A stretch of DNA of 55,968 nucleotides from the NCBI GenBank assembly GCA_051745085.1, contig JBNJDR010000007.1, forward strand, positions 1-55,968, written 5' to 3'. This document shows positions 34,127 through 42,660 of the stretch, one piece after another (the first letter of the stretch is position 1; the number at the start of each line of letters is the position of its first letter). This DNA is from Halonatronomonas sp051745085 (GTDB lineage: Bacteria > Bacillota > Halanaerobiia > Halanaerobiales > Halarsenatibacteraceae). The notes beneath the pieces were generated by a model. That model was not told the DNA's origin and made no database searches. It saw nothing but the letters and a program-made list of their open reading frames with translations. Made by a program: the position numbers and the translations under genes.

Positions 34127-34985
34127 TACTATCTTCCCCTTTATCTTCCAAACTAGCTAAATAAACCCGAGCTGTTTCTTGAGCTAAATCTCTAACGCGT
34201 TTAATATATCTAGTTCTTTCTGTTACACTAATAGCTCCTCTTGCGTCAAGAATATTAAATATATGAGAACACTTTAAAGTGTAATCATAAGCAGGCAAAG
34301 CAAGCTTATGTTCTAAAGTATTGGATGCTTCTACTTCAAAATTATCAAAGAAACTTTGTAATCGGTTTATACCCGCAATCTCAAAGTTATACTTTGATTG
34401 TTCGTACTCATTACGATAGTAAATATCCCCATAAGTTACGCCTTCAACCCACTCTAAATCATACACATCTTCTTTTTGCTGAAGATACATGGCTATTCTT
34501 TCTAAACCATAAGTTAACTCAACCGTAACCGGCTTGGCATCAAGTCCTCCTACCTGTTGAAAGTATGTAAACTGGGTTATCTCCATTCCATCTAACCATA
34601 CTTCCCACCCTAATCCCCAGGCACCAAGCGTAGGAGCTTCCCAATTATCTTCAACAAACCTAATATCATGTTTTAAAGGGTCTATCCCCAGTTGTTTTAG
34701 ACTGTCTAAATATAATTGTTGGATATTTTCTGGAGAAGGTTTCATAATAACTTGATATTGAAAATGTCGCTGTACCCGATTAGGATTCTCACCATATCTA
34801 CCATCCTGTGGACGACGAGATGGCTGCACATAAGCAGCATTCCATGTTTTGGGACCTAAAGCTCTCAGAAATGTGGCCGGACACATCGTTCCTGCCCCCA
34901 CTTCTAAATCATAAGGCTGCTCAATAACACAACCCTGTTTCCCCCAATAAGCATTTAATTCTTGAATTATATTCTGAAATAACAC
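34119..34985 (-). CDS. glyQ: Glycyl-tRNA synthetase alpha subunit
   Basis: The catalytic alpha chain, about 288 residues. Recognisable stretches are AYWGKQGCVIEQPYDLEVGAG, PARRPQDGRYGENPNR-like residues (PSRRPQDGRYGENPNRVQRH) and MEITQFTYFQQVGG. GTG 34994 lies inside the ribosome site, so GTG 34985, eight bases after AAGGAG, is preferred. No T-box leader precedes it. A weak promoter (TTGGTT, 16 bases, TAATAT near 34999-35026) may start the glyQ operon right after the recO terminator. Confidence 0.96.
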   Translation of the reverse strand: MLFQNIIQELNAYWGKQGCVIEQPYDLEVGAGTMCPATFLRALGPKTWNAAYVQPSRRPQDGRYGENPNRVQRHFQYQVIMKPSPENIQQLYLDSLKQLGIDPLKHDIRFVEDNWEAPTLGAWGLGWEVWLDGMEITQFTYFQQVGGLDAKPVTVELTYGLERIAMYLQQKEDVYDLEWVEGVTYGDIYYRNEYEQSKYNFEIAGINRLQSFFDNFEVEASNTLEHKLALPAYDYTLKCSHIFNILDARGAISVTERTRYIKRVRDLAQETARVYLASLEDKGEDSNE

Positions 34986-35025
34986 TCTATCCACTCCTTA
35001 TATTAACATAAAATATATATTAACC

Positions 35026-35060
35026 AAAAATACCTCACCCCGCAAGGGACGAGGTACTTC
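35026..35060 (-). terminator. Terminator after recO
   Basis: On the minus strand TACCTC...GAGGTA arms with inner GTCCC/GGGGT pairing form a GC-rich hairpin followed by TTTTTGG. It lies three bases after the recO stop and divides the phoH-recO series from glyQS. Confidence 0.8.
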
Positions 35061-35062
35061 TT

Positions 35063-35815
35063 TTAGCTAAAAGCTGAGATAAACTTCTCAGTTTTAAAAG
35101 ATAAATTTAAATGATAAGATATAAATTTCTTTAAAAGAAGATTTAGGTTATTAAGTTGCTCAATATTCAGATCAAATCTATTTTCAAGACTAAATCCTTT
35201 AGCCATAGCTTCCTTTAAAAACTCAAGTTGAAATCGGTCAATAGTAAATTTTATACCCATATTATTTGTAATACAATCGGAACAATACAAAGATCCATCA
35301 GCTACTACGAACTCCATCTTATTCGTCACACAACTATTTTTGCAGTTACAGCAGCCATCTAATTTTAACTCATATCCAATAATAGCTAAAGCAGCTGCGT
35401 GAAAAATCACCAAAAAATATTCGTAGTCTATATCTTTATCTAACTTTTCTAAGTTGATTAATGTTAATAATAAATGCTTAAAAAAAACTGTATTCCTTTC
35501 CGAGGTTCCAGTCAGATAATAAAATTCAATAACATAATTACCATAACTAACCTTTTTCAAATCCTGTTTCATTTTCGGAAAGGCATATTTTAAATCTACA
35601 TCCATTAAACGGGCTAAACCATTTCCCTGATAATAATTGATAGTATTCCAGTTAAATATTTGTAATAAACCAGAACTACTACTGGTAATTTTTTTACCAT
35701 GTTTTACCGCTAACCTTAAAAGACCAGATTGTTCAGTATAAAGAGTTACCAATTTATCTTTTTCTCCCAAGGAAGCCGTTTTAATTATAATTGCATCAGT
35801 TTCGATTTCATTCAA
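35063..35815 (-). CDS. recO: DNA repair protein RecO
   Basis: RecO anneals single strands and loads RecA with RecR. The 250-residue protein begins with an OB fold (TDAIIIKTASLGEKDKLVTLYT), followed by a helical domain. The zinc-finger cysteines lie in CCNCKNSC and, later, YCSDC. The start is TTG behind TAGGAAC. The neighbours era and glyQ are conserved, but deoC has entered between era and recO here. Confidence 0.94.
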   Translation of the reverse strand: MNEIETDAIIIKTASLGEKDKLVTLYTEQSGLLRLAVKHGKKITSSSSGLLQIFNWNTINYYQGNGLARLMDVDLKYAFPKMKQDLKKVSYGNYVIEFYYLTGTSERNTVFFKHLLLTLINLEKLDKDIDYEYFLVIFHAAALAIIGYELKLDGCCNCKNSCVTNKMEFVVADGSLYCSDCITNNMGIKFTIDRFQLEFLKEAMAKGFSLENRFDLNIEQLNNLNLLLKKFISYHLNLSFKTEKFISAFS

Positions 35816-35823
35816 TAAAGTTC

Positions 35824-36513
35824 CTACTCCTCTTCATCTGTAACGATTTCAACACCAGAACTGGCTCCTATTCTATTAGCACCAGCATCTAGCATGTTTA
35901 GAGCATCTTCAAACGTTTTTATTCCTCCTGAAGCTTTAACCCCAACATCTCTACCGACAGTTTTTCTCATAATACTTACAGCCTCTACAGTTGCATTACC
36001 TGATCCAAATCCAGTAGAAGTTTTAACAAAATCAGCACCTGCATCCTTTGAGATTTCGCAAGCCTTAACAATCTCTTCTTCATCAAGATAGCAGGCTTCA
36101 ATGATAACCTTAACGATAATATCTGAGGTTATACCAGTAGTATTTGTAGAATCAACAACCGATTTAATGTCTGAATAAACTAGATCAAATGCCCCTGATT
36201 TAAAAGCACTTATATTCATAACCATATCTATTTCCTGAGCACCATTTTTTATTGCATTCCTGGTCTCAAACGCCTTTGTTTCGGTTGTATTTGCTCCCAA
36301 TGGGAACCCTATAACCGTGGTGACTTTCACCGAACTCTCTTTTAATAATTTGCTCGCGTAGGGTACAAAAATCGGATGAACACAGACAGTAGCAAATTCG
36401 TATTCAAGCGCCTCTTCACATAATTTTTTTATATCTTCTACTTTGCCTGTAGGTTTTAAGAAAGTATGATCAATCATCTTTGCCATATCTTTTGGTTTAA
36501 TAGCCATCTTCAT
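35824..36513 (-). CDS. deoC: Deoxyribose-phosphate aldolase
   Basis: DeoC splits deoxyribose 5-phosphate into acetaldehyde and glyceraldehyde 3-phosphate in nucleoside catabolism. At 229 residues it has the Schiff-base lysine in FVKTSTGFGSG and the second lysine in GVKASGGIKTFEDAL. The start follows AGGAGTG. With cdd nearby it suggests deoxynucleoside salvage functions inserted into the era-recO housekeeping series. No other deo gene is in the window. Confidence 0.96.
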   Translation of the reverse strand: MKMAIKPKDMAKMIDHTFLKPTGKVEDIKKLCEEALEYEFATVCVHPIFVPYASKLLKESSVKVTTVIGFPLGANTTETKAFETRNAIKNGAQEIDMVMNISAFKSGAFDLVYSDIKSVVDSTNTTGITSDIIVKVIIEACYLDEEEIVKACEISKDAGADFVKTSTGFGSGNATVEAVSIMRKTVGRDVGVKASGGIKTFEDALNMLDAGANRIGASSGVEIVTDEEE

Positions 36514-36607
36514 ATTTCACTCCTTAATTAAATCGAAATAAATAAATTTTATCTCTCTATTACTTATTTTTAATATTCTCGATTAACAATCATACTCCTG
36601 CTTAAAA

Positions 36608-37495
36608 TTAATCTTTATACCCAAATCTTTTTAACCACTGATCGCTTTTACGCCACTTTTTTCGTTCTTTAACCCATAAGTCAAGAAAAACTTTATTTTC
36701 TTGCAATCTTTCTATGTCAGATCTGGCCTTACGGCCAATTTCTTTAAGCATCGAACCGTTCTTGCCAATTATGATGCCTTTATGACTAAATTTCTCCACA
36801 AAAATATTAGCACGGATATAAATAATACCTTGATCTCTTTCTTTGACTTCCTCGACTTTCACAGCTGTACCATAAGGTATTTCATCTCTGAGAAGCTCAA
36901 ATATTTTTTCTCTAATCAATTCTGCGATCAAATCTCTTTCTAATTGATCAGTAAACATCTCTTCAGGATAATATTTAGGTCCTTCTGGTAGTTTTTGACT
37001 TAAAAGATTCAAAATATTACTTAATCCTTCTCCTGTTGTAGCAGAAATCGCCATAGGCTCAAGACCAGTATGCTTTTTATATTCTTTTAAATTTCTAGAA
37101 AGTTTATTGTTGTTGACCTTATCAGCTTTATTAGCTAGAAGGATAACTTGAGGGCCAGCATTTTTAATCTGCTCAAAAATAAATTGATCCCCACTACCGT
37201 AATCGGAAGTTATATCTACTACAAAAAAAATAAGATCAATATTCTTGAGACTGCTATATATCTGCTCAAGCATATACTCATCTAATTTATTTTTAACTCT
37301 ATGAACACCGGGCGTATCCACGAATATTGCCTGTATTTCCTCGGTTGTCAATATGGCTTTAATCTGTTTGCGTGTTGTCTGAGGCCGAGTCGAAACTATC
37401 GCCGCTTTTTCTCCTATCAATTTATTTACTAAAGTTGATTTGCCTACATTAGGCCTCCCGACAACAGTAATAAAGCCTGATTTAAATTTTCCCAT
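36608..37495 (-). CDS. era: GTPase Era
   Basis: Era is an essential GTPase binding the 3' end of 16S rRNA during 30S assembly. The 295-residue protein has G1 GRPNVGKST, G3 DTPGVHR, G4 NKADKV and a C-terminal KH domain (GIIIGKNGSMLKEIG). Its ATG overlaps the cdd stop (TAATG). About 90 AT-rich bases without a clear signal separate it from deoC. Confidence 0.97.
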   Translation of the reverse strand: MGKFKSGFITVVGRPNVGKSTLVNKLIGEKAAIVSTRPQTTRKQIKAILTTEEIQAIFVDTPGVHRVKNKLDEYMLEQIYSSLKNIDLIFFVVDITSDYGSGDQFIFEQIKNAGPQVILLANKADKVNNNKLSRNLKEYKKHTGLEPMAISATTGEGLSNILNLLSQKLPEGPKYYPEEMFTDQLERDLIAELIREKIFELLRDEIPYGTAVKVEEVKERDQGIIYIRANIFVEKFSHKGIIIGKNGSMLKEIGRKARSDIERLQENKVFLDLWVKERKKWRKSDQWLKRFGYKD

Positions 37496-37899
37496 TATTG
37501 CATATCACCTGAATTAAAAAATCCCGGTAGTAGTTCAGCAGCAGTTAAATATTCTGTTTCATCTTTTAAATTAAATAAATGAACTTCCATATCTGGATTA
37601 AATTCATTCATAACCTGGCGACAGGGGCCACAAGGAGAAATAGGTTCAGGGGTATCGCCAATTACTACCATGCCGATGATGTTTTTATCTCCTTCAGATA
37701 CAGCTTTAAAAATAGCTGTTCTCTCAGCACAATTAGTCAAACTATACGAAGCGTTTTCAATATTGCAGCCGGTATATATAGTTCCATCTTCAGTCAATAC
37801 TGCTGCACCTACAGGGAACTCGGAATAGGGAACATAAGCATTTTCTCTTGCTTCTAATGATTTTTCCTTCAATTTATCAATCATTTCATTATCCATCAT
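37495..37899 (-). CDS. cdd: Cytidine deaminase
   Basis: Cdd deaminates cytidine and deoxycytidine to uridine forms. The 134-residue tetrameric type has GCNIENASYSLTNCAERTA, with a zinc cysteine and the catalytic glutamate, and PCGPCRQVMNEF with the two other zinc cysteines. GGAGG precedes the ATG. It overlaps the end of the upstream lipoprotein gene by 11 bases. cdd before era is a standard Firmicute order. Confidence 0.96.
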   Translation of the reverse strand: MMDNEMIDKLKEKSLEARENAYVPYSEFPVGAAVLTEDGTIYTGCNIENASYSLTNCAERTAIFKAVSEGDKNIIGMVVIGDTPEPISPCGPCRQVMNEFNPDMEVHLFNLKDETEYLTAAELLPGFFNSGDMQ

Positions 37900-38977
37900 A
37901 ATCCTCCTTCAAAATATTTTCGTTAATACCTAACTTAACCGAATCGGGTATTATTTGAATCCAGGTCTTTCCACTATGCAAAAATACCTCATTATTTTTG
38001 TCATCGAAAATCTTAATCTGACCATCTTCCCTTACCCAATAACCATCGGTCAATTTCCCGTTTTTGATCAATTTCATTTCCCCACCACTGTATAAATCAA
38101 CAGCAAGCCGTCCTATAGAGTCAATAACATCGGTTGATGCCCGAATAATTAAGATATTTTCTGTTTTTAATTGGTTCCCCTGGCCGTCTACATGAGGTTT
38201 TTTCTGCATATAACGCAGGTAATTATTTTCTTCAGGATCAAAAGTATAAGTGACTAGATAATTCCCCCAGTAATATATATTAACCTCATTCACTAAATTC
38301 GCCTGTGATTCGTTCTTCTCAGGTATAAATCTAAATTTATAGCTTGAACCATCAATTTTTCTGTCCTGAACTAATAGATGACTAAAAATTTTATCTTTGC
38401 CTGTATAAAGATTATGGGGTCTAATCCTCTCATTACTTCTCCAATAATATTTACTATTACTTATTTCATCAATATTATCTACATCAGAAGCTGATAAACG
38501 AGCGTAACCACCTGGACTTGCTCCAGCATGAAGCAGCAAGGCATGGTGATCTGCAGATATTTGAGCAAGATAATCCCGAACACTTCTAACCGGGCCGATC
38601 TCCTCAGGGATATCCTCAACAAATAAAGCTAAAAGCCGAGTAATTCCACCCTCGGCAAGTACTTCATAAACTACTTCAGCTTCTTCAAGGCCAGAATGCG
38701 GCCGGGATCGAGGATGATTTTCTACAACCACGATCAAAGGCTGAGACAGAGTTTGTTTATCTTTTAAATGATAATATTCTGGAAAAGAAAAACCAGGCTC
38801 AAAAGTGTCCAAAAAATGATCTTCTACCCAGGAAGAATAATAAGTTAAGTTTAAGTTCAAACCAAATATTTTCGCATCATAATAATAAAGGCGGTTTTGC
38901 TTATTCTGATTACATCCTGCCAGCAAAATAATCATTGAAAAAACCACTACCAACATAAAATCTCGCTTCTTAATCAC
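37889..38977 (-). CDS. DUF3048-family lipoprotein (YerB-like)
   Basis: An exported lipoprotein of 362 residues: a signal peptide with lipobox LLAGC at residues 18-22, then two DUF3048-type domains. Recognisable stretches are VVVENHPRSRPHSGLEEAEVVYE, split here around RPHSGL, and GPVRSVRDYLAQIS near residues 125-140, followed by LLHAGASPGGY. The family is widespread in Firmicutes; its function is unknown, with YerB linked to cell envelope processes. It is placed between ybeY and cdd. The start is GTG, overlapping the ybeY end by eight bases. Confidence 0.88.
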   Translation of the reverse strand: MIKKRDFMLVVVFSMIILLAGCNQNKQNRLYYYDAKIFGLNLNLTYYSSWVEDHFLDTFEPGFSFPEYYHLKDKQTLSQPLIVVVENHPRSRPHSGLEEAEVVYEVLAEGGITRLLALFVEDIPEEIGPVRSVRDYLAQISADHHALLLHAGASPGGYARLSASDVDNIDEISNSKYYWRSNERIRPHNLYTGKDKIFSHLLVQDRKIDGSSYKFRFIPEKNESQANLVNEVNIYYWGNYLVTYTFDPEENNYLRYMQKKPHVDGQGNQLKTENILIIRASTDVIDSIGRLAVDLYSGGEMKLIKNGKLTDGYWVREDGQIKIFDDKNNEVFLHSGKTWIQIIPDSVKLGINENILKEDYDG

Positions 38978-39419
38978 GGTTTATACCCGCTTCTTCCATG
39001 ATTTCATTTTCTAATTTCCTCATCTTCTCTCGATCTTTCTTTTCAATATGGTCATAACCTAAAATATGCAAAATACCATGTACAATAAGAAAACATATTT
39101 CTCTTTTTAAAGAATGGTTATATTCTTCTGCCTGAACTTTTGCCACCGGGAGCGAAATTATAACTTCTCCCAGCAGTTCTTCATCTATAGGGAAAGATAA
39201 GACATCAGTTACCTCATCTTTATTACGATAATTTGCATTTAAAGTTCTAATGGTTTTATTATCAACAAAAGTAATGCTTAGTTCACTTTCTCTGACATCT
39301 TCTTTTCTTAAAACTTCCTGAGCCAGGTTTTCAATTGTTAAAATAATATCTTGAGGTAGTTCAATCTTGTCTGTTTGATTGCTAATCAAAACTTTATTTT
39401 TTGGTCCCATTACTTGCAA
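38970..39419 (-). CDS. ybeY: rRNA maturation endoribonuclease YbeY
   Basis: YbeY is a zinc RNase involved in 16S rRNA 3' processing and 70S quality control. The metal motif HGILHILGYDH is present near the C-terminus, preceded by the conserved NYRNKDEVTDVLSFP. About 149 residues is normal. Start choices are TTG 39419 and ATG 39410. Both lie inside the end of pgpH, so translation is coupled. Confidence 0.95.
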   Translation of the reverse strand: MQVMGPKNKVLISNQTDKIELPQDIILTIENLAQEVLRKEDVRESELSITFVDNKTIRTLNANYRNKDEVTDVLSFPIDEELLGEVIISLPVAKVQAEEYNHSLKREICFLIVHGILHILGYDHIEKKDREKMRKLENEIMEEAGINRD

Positions 39420-41529
39420 CCCCCATCTCCTCTTCGAGGTTTTCAGGATAATCTATCCTCTGATGATAAATCCCAGTCAAAATTCTAGTAAAGCTTTCAG
39501 CAATAACATTTAAGTCTTTCAAAGTCAATTCGGATTCATTCAACTGCTCTTCGACTAACTTTTCTCTGATTAAACCTCTAATCAAAACTTCAATTCTTTT
39601 ATGATTAGGCTTAGAATACTGCTTGGAACGAATAGCCGCCTCGCAAATATCTGCAAGCATTATTATTGCAGCTTCTTTAGATCGTGGTTTAGGACCATCA
39701 TAGCTAAAATCAGCTTCATTAATATTGGAATCATCATTTTCTTTTAAAGCTTCTTGATAAAAATAAGAAATAAGATTGGTCCCATGATGCTGCTCTATAA
39801 TATCAATTATCGTAGAAGGTAATTTATATTCTTTCCCTAATTCCACCCCATCTTTAACGTGTGATTTAATAATTAAAGCGCTTAAATTCGGTTTAATGTT
39901 ATTATGGGGATTATCTCCGCCAAATTGATTTTCACTAAATAAATAAGGGCGAGATAATTTCCCTATATCATGATAATACGCCCCAACTCTTGCTAAAAGA
40001 GAATCGGCACCTATATTATCAGCTGCAGTCTCAGCAAGATTACCGATTAAAACACTATGATGATAAGTCCCAGGAGCCTCTACCAAAAGTCTTTTAAGCA
40101 GAGGTTGACTTGGATTGGAAAGCTCTAATAATTTCACAGATGAAGTAAGGTCAAAGATGCTTTCTAAATAGGGTAAAAAACCGTTAGCAAAAATAGCGAC
40201 CAAAATACCATTTAATAAACCAACTACCATCAAACTCAAAGTATCTACAGCAGAATATGCTGGTTCTATAAAGGTGAACATAACTAAAGTAACGATCATT
40301 ACACCACTAACATAAAACCCTGCTCTCACTAAATCATTTCTTTGTTTTAAATTCTCAACACTAAAAATACCTATCATGCTGCCAATAAAGGCAAGGACTG
40401 CTATACTAAACTGGCCAGCAAAAATAAGCGGTAATAAAAGGGTGATATATAAGGTAACAACTACTGCAATTGAACTATTTAGTAAAACTGCCAATAAAAT
40501 TGGAACCATGGCAACCGGAGTAAGATAATAAATAATATCAATATCAAAAATCGAAATTACTCTTGCTATAATAAATAATAATAGTAATAAAATCTGGATT
40601 AAGTTCAGCTTCTTATTATCATACCATATTTTAGGATGATACTTTTTCAAATAAAATACAATCACTAAAGTTATTATGAGAAAATAAAATGCAGTTCCTG
40701 TAATCTTTAACCAATTAAGATCTGTTTTTGTTAGTTCATATTCTGCTAGAATATTTAGTTCTTCTTGAGTAAATTCTTCCCCTTGATTTATTATAATTTC
40801 GCCAGCAGAAATAGTTTCCATAACAGGCTCAACCTGCTCAGCCCGAGATGCCCGTGCTTCAGTAGTAGCTTCTTCGTCTAAAGTTAAATTCGGTTCCAGA
40901 TCAGAAGAAAAGACAGTAAGTAAAACCTCTCGGTCAAAACCGCTAATATCAAAATCGATCAATCTTTCTTCTAATTCATTTAATATTTGACCCAGTTCAT
41001 CGCTTCTTACTGGGCCATCAAATATAAAGCGCAAATTATCAAAGGCAACTTCTTCTAGTCGAGAAATTTCAGAGTCATCATATTCCATTAATCCTTCTGC
41101 TTCTTCTAAATTAAAATTGTAACCCATTTCGTCTAAAACAGACAATAACTCCCCGGCATCTTCATGATTTCCTGTCTTAATTGTATCAAAAAAGTTATTC
41201 AATTTATTTTGAACTTCCGTGTAAGCTTCTCTGTTTTCAGAATAAACTGGACTAACTCCTTCTGCAGCTAATTCCTTTCTAACTTTCGTTTCTTCTATAT
41301 CTTCGATCTCCATGCTGTAAGGCGCTCTTATTGTGATAGAGCTAATTTCCCCTCTTTGAAAATCACCAGCAACCGGGATATACTGACTGGTCAATAAAAA
41401 TATTATTCCAATGCAAAATACAACACCTATGATTACTTTTCGGGCCTGACCGCTTGTATTTTCAGGCAGTAATTTTAATGAAGTTAACGCTTGAAAATAT
41501 TTTTTGATTTTTTTAAGAAAATTATCCAT
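39394..41529 (-). CDS. pgpH: Cyclic-di-AMP phosphodiesterase PgpH (7TM-HD)
   Basis: A large membrane HD phosphodiesterase related to Bacillus YqfF and Listeria PgpH, which degrades c-di-AMP. The N-terminal membrane helix is at about 35-55. A long extracellular 7TMR-HDED domain follows, then seven membrane segments at about 275-465 and a cytoplasmic HD domain (GTYHHSVLIGNLAE, YYHDIGKLSRP, IIEQHHGTNL). ATG 41529 follows AGGTG and gives 711 residues. c-di-AMP controls potassium and osmolyte uptake, which would matter in a halophile. Confidence 0.95.
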   Translation of the reverse strand: MDNFLKKIKKYFQALTSLKLLPENTSGQARKVIIGVVFCIGIIFLLTSQYIPVAGDFQRGEISSITIRAPYSMEIEDIEETKVRKELAAEGVSPVYSENREAYTEVQNKLNNFFDTIKTGNHEDAGELLSVLDEMGYNFNLEEAEGLMEYDDSEISRLEEVAFDNLRFIFDGPVRSDELGQILNELEERLIDFDISGFDREVLLTVFSSDLEPNLTLDEEATTEARASRAEQVEPVMETISAGEIIINQGEEFTQEELNILAEYELTKTDLNWLKITGTAFYFLIITLVIVFYLKKYHPKIWYDNKKLNLIQILLLLLFIIARVISIFDIDIIYYLTPVAMVPILLAVLLNSSIAVVVTLYITLLLPLIFAGQFSIAVLAFIGSMIGIFSVENLKQRNDLVRAGFYVSGVMIVTLVMFTFIEPAYSAVDTLSLMVVGLLNGILVAIFANGFLPYLESIFDLTSSVKLLELSNPSQPLLKRLLVEAPGTYHHSVLIGNLAETAADNIGADSLLARVGAYYHDIGKLSRPYLFSENQFGGDNPHNNIKPNLSALIIKSHVKDGVELGKEYKLPSTIIDIIEQHHGTNLISYFYQEALKENDDSNINEADFSYDGPKPRSKEAAIIMLADICEAAIRSKQYSKPNHKRIEVLIRGLIREKLVEEQLNESELTLKDLNVIAESFTRILTGIYHQRIDYPENLEEEMGVASNGTKK

Positions 41530-41554
41530 AAAAAACACCTACAATAACTTATTT

Positions 41555-42520
41555 TTATTTTTCTTTGTTTTCTTGTTTTTCATAAGCAGAAATAATCTTT
41601 TTTACCAGGTCATGTCGCACAACATCTGATTCATCAAGATATATAAAGTCTATCCCGTTAATGCCAGAAAGTATTTTTTCCACTTCTCCCAAACCTGATT
41701 TTTTGCTATAAGGTAAATCTACTTGAGTAACATCTCCTGTTATAACTGCTCTAGAATTAAATCCAATCCTTGTTAACATCATTTTCATCTGTTCTGATGT
41801 TGTATTTTGCGCCTCATCCAGAATAATAAATGAATCATCCAGTGTTCTTCCCCGCATATAAGCCAAAGGGGCAACTTCAATAATATCTTTGTCCATATAT
41901 TGGTTTACCTTATCTGGACCTAGCACATCAAAAAGTGAGTCATACAATGGTCTTAAATATGGATCAACTTTTTCCTGCATATCACCGGGCAAAAATCCTA
42001 AATGCTCACCAGCCTCTATCGCTGGCCGGGTTAAGACGATTCTATTCACGTTATTATTCAATAAGCTTTTCACAGCCATAACAACTGCGAGGTAGGTTTT
42101 ACCTGTTCCTGCAGGCCCAATACCAAAAACTATATCTGACCTCTTCATTGCATTTATATATATTTTTTGTCCTAAAGTCTTTGCTTTAATTTCTCTACCT
42201 TTATAATTCACCTGCAGAACTTCATTATATAAATTTTTAAAGCTTATATCAGTATCTTTTTTAAGTTGATCGACAATATATTTTATTTGGCGGTTATTCA
42301 CTTCATTATTACTTTCTTGTAACTCTATTAGCTCTTCTAAGGTCCGGGTTGCTACAGTAACCCCTCGCTCTTTGCCTTTTACTTTTATTTCGCTACCTCG
42401 AGCTATTATTTTAACATTTAGTTTATCTTCAATTATCTTTAAATTATCATCAAGCTGTCCAAATATACTCCTGGCCTGATCATAATCCGATATTGTGATC
42501 ACTTCTTCTGTTTTAGCCAC
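41555..42520 (-). CDS. PhoH-family ATPase (PhoH-like, YqfG neighbourhood)
   Basis: A 322-residue PhoH-like protein: an N-terminal KH-like domain, then a P-loop ATPase domain with GPAGTGKTYLAVVMA and FIILDEAQNTT. The family is thought to act on RNA, and it is nearly always followed by pgpH and ybeY, as here. The frame is open to 42607, but GTG 42520 behind GGGAGG is the real start. It is the first gene of a long series reaching recO. Confidence 0.94.
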   Translation of the reverse strand: MAKTEEVITISDYDQARSIFGQLDDNLKIIEDKLNVKIIARGSEIKVKGKERGVTVATRTLEELIELQESNNEVNNRQIKYIVDQLKKDTDISFKNLYNEVLQVNYKGREIKAKTLGQKIYINAMKRSDIVFGIGPAGTGKTYLAVVMAVKSLLNNNVNRIVLTRPAIEAGEHLGFLPGDMQEKVDPYLRPLYDSLFDVLGPDKVNQYMDKDIIEVAPLAYMRGRTLDDSFIILDEAQNTTSEQMKMMLTRIGFNSRAVITGDVTQVDLPYSKKSGLGEVEKILSGINGIDFIYLDESDVVRHDLVKKIISAYEKQENKEK

Positions 42521-42562
42521 AGTAATCCTCCCTCTTTGAGTTAAAATTAAATCCTTCATTTT

Positions 42563-42591
42563 ATTATAACATATCAGTTCAATCTTACAAA
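42563..42591 (-). promoter_or_regulatory. Promoter of the phoH-pgpH-ybeY-cdd-era series
   Basis: TTGTAA (42586-42591), 17 bases and consensus TATAAT (42563-42568) with an extended TGT, on the minus strand. It begins just after the CoA-transferase terminator. Confidence 0.7.
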
Positions 42592-42604
42592 TGTTCAACA
42601 AAGA

Positions 42605-42640
42605 CAAAAAAATCTAACCAGAAACCTGGCTAGATTTTTA
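42605..42640 (-). terminator. Terminator after the CoA-transferase gene
   Basis: On the minus strand AAATCTAGCCA and TGGTTAGATTT pair around a five-base loop and are followed by TTTTGTC. It separates the accessory genes from phoH. Confidence 0.8.
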
Positions 42641-42660
42641 TTATAACATGTTTATGCTAT

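Noticed and set aside
37495..37899. cdd and deoC as part of a transferred nucleoside island
   Set aside because: cdd before era is normal in Firmicutes. deoC alone, with base composition like its neighbours and no mobile traces, does not support transfer.
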